From Actinomyces sp. (lineage in GTDB: Bacteria; Actinomycetota; Actinomycetes; Actinomycetales; Actinomycetaceae), in NCBI RefSeq assembly GCF_030530635.1, contig NZ_JAUMUL010000084.1:1-9917 (forward strand): DNA of 9,917 bases, written 5' to 3'. Below the pieces are notes generated by a model. That model was not told the DNA's origin. It ran no database searches and saw only the letters and a program-made list of their open reading frames with translations. Positions 7,369 through 9,917 of the stretch are shown here, in pieces. The position numbers were made by a program, and so were the translations under genes. How positions within the stretch are numbered: position 1 is the stretch's first letter; every line of letters starts with the position of its first letter.

Positions 7369-8445
7369 ATGGACACGCTGCGCGGCGGGAGGCCGAGGAT
7401 TCGGGAGGTGGCGCGACTGGCGGGCGTCTCTGTCGGCACGGTCTCGAATGTCATCAACCATCCCGAACGAGTGTCCGAGGGTTTGCGTCTGCGGGTGGAG
7501 TGGGTGCTCGAGGACAGCGGTTTCAGTCCGGATCCCACGGCCCGCGCGCTGAGCCTGGGTCGTTCGTCCATGATAGGAGTTGTTTTCTTCGACATTTCTA
7601 ATCCTTTCTTCGCCGAGGCTGCGCATCAGTTGAGCCGGCGGTTTGAGGAGCTCGGCTGTTCGATGGTTATAGCCGAGACCGATCAGGCCGCTGACGTTGA
7701 GAGTCGGGTCCTTCGTAATCTGGAGCGCGTAGGCGTCGACGCCTTGATCCTGTGTTCGACCGGAGCGTGCTGGGAGGACCTGGTTCGCTTGCGCGATCGT
7801 GGCGTTCCGGTTGTGTTGATGGCGCAGCGCAGCGAGCGCCCGGGTTTTCCGTCGGTAGGTATCGATGACTATGGCGGCATGCGGAAGGTGGCTCGTCATC
7901 TTTGGGGTCGTGGACTGCGCCGCTTCAGCTTTGTCAACGAACCGGTAGCGGCTACGCAGCATCGGGACCGTTGGTGCGGTTTCTCTGATGAACTCCTCTC
8001 CTGCGGCATGGCGGTGGAGGATGTCGATGTTCAGTGGGCGTCCGGACCGACCTGGGACGGCGGATACGAGGTTGCGCGGCGTGTTCTCGCCGGCCCCTGC
8101 GATGTGTGGCCGGATGCCTTCGTGTGCCTGAATGACCATTTGGTCATGGGCGTCTGCAAGGCGATCGCGGATGCCGATCTGACGGTTGGGCGCGACGTGT
8201 GCGTGTCTGGCTTCGACGACGTGCCGTACGCGTCGGTACTGGGCGTGCCGCTCACCACTGTGCGGCAGCCGATTGCGGGCATCTGTAGATATATCGCGCA
8301 GCAGATCGGCGCTTTCTTTAATCGGGGGGGGGATGATATCGGGACGTACTTTCGATGCGGAGTTGATTGTGCGGCAATCGGCATAGTCGTCGCTACAGGT
8401 TTCATGTTTCTTGTATGTGTCACGGAGTTAGGAGTTGTGGGATGA
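7369..8445 (+). CDS. LacI-family transcriptional regulator with a frameshifted 3' end
   Basis: DNA-binding repressor of the LacI/GalR family, read here as 358 aa. The N-terminal helix-turn-helix is VARLAGVSVGTVSNVINHPERVSE (14-37), followed by the hinge TARALSLGRSS, in which L61 aligns with the operator-intercalating leucine. A sugar-binding core follows: IGVVFFDISNPFFAE, VGIDDYGGM, VCVSGFDDVPYASVLGVPLTTVRQP. After residue 321 the frame changes at a run of nine G. The 37 residues that follow look nothing like the family. Reading with eight G gives instead GRTFDAELIVRQSA and a stop at 8386, a normal LacI-family end and total length 338 aa. The functional gene is therefore probably 7369-8386 with one extra G in this sequence. 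The start has GGAG nine bases upstream and is five bases after the permease stop. It likely controls its own operon through the palindrome at 2556-2571, with the imported sugar or a derivative as inducer. Confidence 0.9.
   Translation: MDTLRGGRPRIREVARLAGVSVGTVSNVINHPERVSEGLRLRVEWVLEDSGFSPDPTARALSLGRSSMIGVVFFDISNPFFAEAAHQLSRRFEELGCSMVIAETDQAADVESRVLRNLERVGVDALILCSTGACWEDLVRLRDRGVPVVLMAQRSERPGFPSVGIDDYGGMRKVARHLWGRGLRRFSFVNEPVAATQHRDRWCGFSDELLSCGMAVEDVDVQWASGPTWDGGYEVARRVLAGPCDVWPDAFVCLNDHLVMGVCKAIADADLTVGRDVCVSGFDDVPYASVLGVPLTTVRQPIAGICRYIAQQIGAFFNRGGDDIGTYFRCGVDCAAIGIVVATGFMFLVCVTELGVVG
8324..8332 (+). repeat. Nine-G homopolymer at the regulator frame break
   Basis: Nine consecutive G lie in codons 319-321 of the regulator. 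Removing one G joins the upstream LacI frame to a downstream frame that ends like a LacI-family protein. The tract is a natural slippage site and also a frequent place of sequencing error. Confidence 0.9.
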
Positions 8446-9398
8446 TGTTGGAACAGAATGTCGATCGGTGGAGGCGTGAACTCGTTGAGCAGTACCTCTC
8501 CGCGAAGGAGGCGAACCCCGATGTATTCGCGCCGAAATTAAATCTGTCGTGGTCGAACTGGGGATTCGGGCTGGAGGACCTGGAGCGCTCTGCGGAGAGG
8601 CTGGCGATCAATGGGGTTACGTATATCGAACTCCATGGTAATCACTACGGTCCTTCGTTGGGCTATGAGGTGGAGGAGACACGAGCCGTTCTCGATCGGT
8701 ACGGCCTGCGGACGTCGGGCGTCTGCGGCATGTTCTCGGATGACAATGATCTGTCGTCGAATCGCCCCGTGTGTCAGCAGGCCGCGCTCGACTATATTCG
8801 GCGAGAGGTCGAGTTCGCCCATGCTATGGGTGGCCACTACTTGCTGGTTGTGCCGGCGTCGGTGGGGCGTGCCGACGCTTACGACGCCTACGAGTTCGAG
8901 CGTTCGGCGCTGGCTCTCAGACGGGTCGCGCATGTGTTCGCCGAGTATGGGGTCAAGGCCGCGATCGAGCCGATCAGGTCCGCCGAAACGTCGATCGTGC
9001 ATACGGTCGCGGATGCGGTGGCGTACATCAATGCGGTTGATTCGCCCGGCGTTCAGTGCATCAATGGCGACGTCTACCACATGCAAGTCGAGGAGCAGTA
9101 CATCCCGAGGGCCATACTTGAGGCCGGGGACCGGCTCGTCAACCTGCATCTGGCCGATTCGAACAGGCGTGCATTGGGCGACGGCTCCCTCGATCTGGAT
9201 GCGGTCATCATGGCGGCCTACCTGGTCGGAGCCAACTCCGAAGGCCGCTTCATGACCCCGGAGCCGCTTGGTCCGGGGGCAGGCCCGTATCCCGCCCGCA
9301 ATGGTATGCCTGACGTTCCGGCGCTAGATCGGCTCGTAAGTGACACGGTGGCCTACTTCCGTGAGCGCGAGGATGCGGTTCGTTCAATGAGTGCTTGA
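8442..9398 (+). CDS. Ketose 3-epimerase-like sugar isomerase/epimerase (TIM barrel)
   Basis: A 318-aa protein of the xylose-isomerase-like TIM-barrel / AP-endonuclease-2 superfamily. It matches the D-tagatose 3-epimerase group, which interconverts ketoses at C3 (tagatose/sorbose, fructose/allulose, L-ribulose/L-xylulose) with a divalent metal. Likely metal ligands are E176, D210, H236 and E274; from memory the Pseudomonas cichorii enzyme uses E152, D185, H211 and E246, nearly the same spacing. Three further active-site residues also fall at matching offsets: E182, H213 and R242 for E158, H188 and R217. The N-terminus has about 35 extra residues before the first strand (LNLSWSNWGFG). The start is ATG 8442, or ATG 8445 directly after it, with GGAG seven bases before 8442; a longer frame from 8367 reads into the regulator and is Cys-rich without homology. 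A hydroxypyruvate isomerase or sugar-phosphate isomerase remains possible. Last gene of the operon, so it probably acts on the imported sugar. Confidence 0.85.
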   Translation: MMLEQNVDRWRRELVEQYLSAKEANPDVFAPKLNLSWSNWGFGLEDLERSAERLAINGVTYIELHGNHYGPSLGYEVEETRAVLDRYGLRTSGVCGMFSDDNDLSSNRPVCQQAALDYIRREVEFAHAMGGHYLLVVPASVGRADAYDAYEFERSALALRRVAHVFAEYGVKAAIEPIRSAETSIVHTVADAVAYINAVDSPGVQCINGDVYHMQVEEQYIPRAILEAGDRLVNLHLADSNRRALGDGSLDLDAVIMAAYLVGANSEGRFMTPEPLGPGAGPYPARNGMPDVPALDRLVSDTVAYFREREDAVRSMSA

Positions 9399-9441
9399 GT
9401 ATGCAGGCGGTGGTCGAGCGACCTGTCGAGTCCCTTGGTGT

Positions 9442-9465
9442 CGGCCGGTCCGCCGGTTGGGTTTT
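9442..9465 (+). terminator. Possible intrinsic terminator of the operon
   Basis: CGGCCGG and CCGGTTG form a 7-bp stem with two G-U pairs around a TCCG tetraloop, followed by GGTTTT. It starts 43 bases after the epimerase stop, where the operon should end. The T run is short, so termination may be partial. Confidence 0.5.
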
Positions 9466-9480
9466 AATGATGCCACTTAA

Positions 9481-9720
9481 CCGGCGCTTGGCGTTTGGGC
9501 GTGGTGGTTGTCGGTGTTGAGTGGGGCTGTGGGAGCCGGGAGGGTTGTTTGTTGGGGGTCTGTCGTTGTGGTGTTTTCGGGTTTTCTGTGTGGTTTTGTG
9601 GATAGGTGGTGTTTGTGTGGGGGTGTTGGCTGTGTTGTGGATGTGCCTGGTGGTGTTGGCTCGGTGGGGGTGGGCGCCGGTGCTGTTGTGCCAGGTACCG
9701 GAGGGTGCGGGCGGTCATTG
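9481..9720 (+). other. G/T-only-like strand-asymmetric block
   Basis: The plus strand is strongly biased to G and T. In 9541-9660 I count 12 A or C out of 120, that is 90 percent G plus T. Many short TGTGG/GGTGTT words recur without a fixed period. The complementary strand is C/A-rich. Its identity is unknown. Confidence 0.75.
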
Positions 9721-9751
9721 TAGGGGGCAGGCTGTGGGGGGCTCCTGGCCG

Positions 9752-9780
9752 GAGGGCCTTGACCCTTGACCGAGGCCCTC
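9752..9780. repeat. Perfect 8-bp inverted repeat with internal direct repeat
   Basis: GAGGGCCT (9752-9759) and AGGCCCTC (9773-9780) pair perfectly across a 13-base loop. A tandem CTTGACC (9758-9764 and 9765-9771) spans the inner end of the left arm and the loop. It could be a terminator without a T run, an element end or a protein site; nothing nearby decides. Confidence 0.5.
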
Positions 9781-9858
9781 GGGTCGCGCTGCCCGGGCAC
9801 GGGAGTCCTCCTGTCAGACACGAGTATGTCGTCAAAGGCACGCGTTTTGGAGTTTTGT

Positions 9859-9878
9859 GGGGGGGGGGGGGGGGGGGG
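9859..9878. repeat. Run of 20 G
   Basis: Twenty consecutive G, followed after one C by five more. Such a run is rare in real chromosomes and common as a sequencing or assembly artefact, so sequence beyond this point should be treated with caution. Confidence 0.85.
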
Positions 9879-9917
9879 CGGGGGCAGCACACCGGTCTGG
9901 GGGCCGCCCCGGGGGGT

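Larger units (their letters stand above)
9399..9917. other. Non-coding low-complexity 3' flank
   Basis: I find no convincing gene after the epimerase. The region holds a possible terminator, a G/T-rich block from about 9481 to 9720, an inverted repeat at 9752-9780 and a 20-G run. Open frames exist on both strands, but their products are Pro/Thr/His- or Gly/Val-rich and reflect base composition. The downstream catabolic gene one would expect after an epimerase is absent here. Confidence 0.6.

Noticed and set aside
9466..9490. Possible insertion-sequence end around the TGCCACTTAACCGG sequence, where the G/T block begins
   Set aside because: No matching inverted repeat, target duplication or transposase is visible in the window.
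9464..9892. Proline-rich minus-strand frame of 142 codons
   Set aside because: It reads through the G/C homopolymer and C/A-rich DNA, and its composition follows the base bias rather than any protein family.
9825..9917. Possible start of an IS481-like transposase (MSSKARVLEF...) running off the window
   Set aside because: Only the first few residues resemble that family, there is no ribosome site, and the frame runs straight into the 20-G tract.

Overview
The window is GC-rich DNA with actinobacterial gene style: strong G/C third positions, GTG/ATG starts with AGGAG-type ribosome sites, ATGA gene overlaps and a lipobox-type sugar-binding protein. The look is that of an Actinomyces-like member of the Actinobacteria, but that is an inference from gene content, not a proven placement.

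Layout. Positions 1-117 are low-complexity G/C. A complete transketolase gene (tkt) lies on the minus strand at 118-2202. A 439-bp divergent intergenic region (2203-2641) holds a tandem 12-bp repeat, nested palindromes, a TTGACA promoter and a LacI-type operator. A six-gene plus-strand operon follows (2642-9398): sugar-binding lipoprotein, two-domain ATPase, two permeases, LacI-family regulator and a ketose 3-epimerase-type TIM-barrel enzyme. The last 519 bp hold a possible terminator, a block of about 240 bp that is almost only G and T on the plus strand, an inverted repeat, and a 20-G run close to the window end.

How it works together. The binding protein, ATPase and two permeases form a complete CUT2-type (ribose/rhamnose/AI-2 class) importer. 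The last enzyme keeps the whole metal and catalytic residue set of D-tagatose 3-epimerase, with nearly the same spacing. The most economical reading is a regulated uptake and isomerisation system for a rare sugar, probably a ketose. The kinase or aldolase that would finish the pathway is not in the window, so the exact sugar is undetermined. The regulator gene sits inside the operon, and a LacI-type operator lies just downstream of the operon promoter, which suggests negative autoregulation relieved by the sugar.

The most notable point is that the regulator's reading frame is broken at a run of nine G near its 3' end. With eight G the protein would end in a textbook LacI-family C-terminus (338 aa). 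With nine it gets a 37-residue alien tail and stops exactly on the epimerase start codon. This is either a homopolymer sequence error or a genuine slippage switch. I did not find a clearly undescribed system; the rest is a well-formed sugar operon next to a housekeeping gene.
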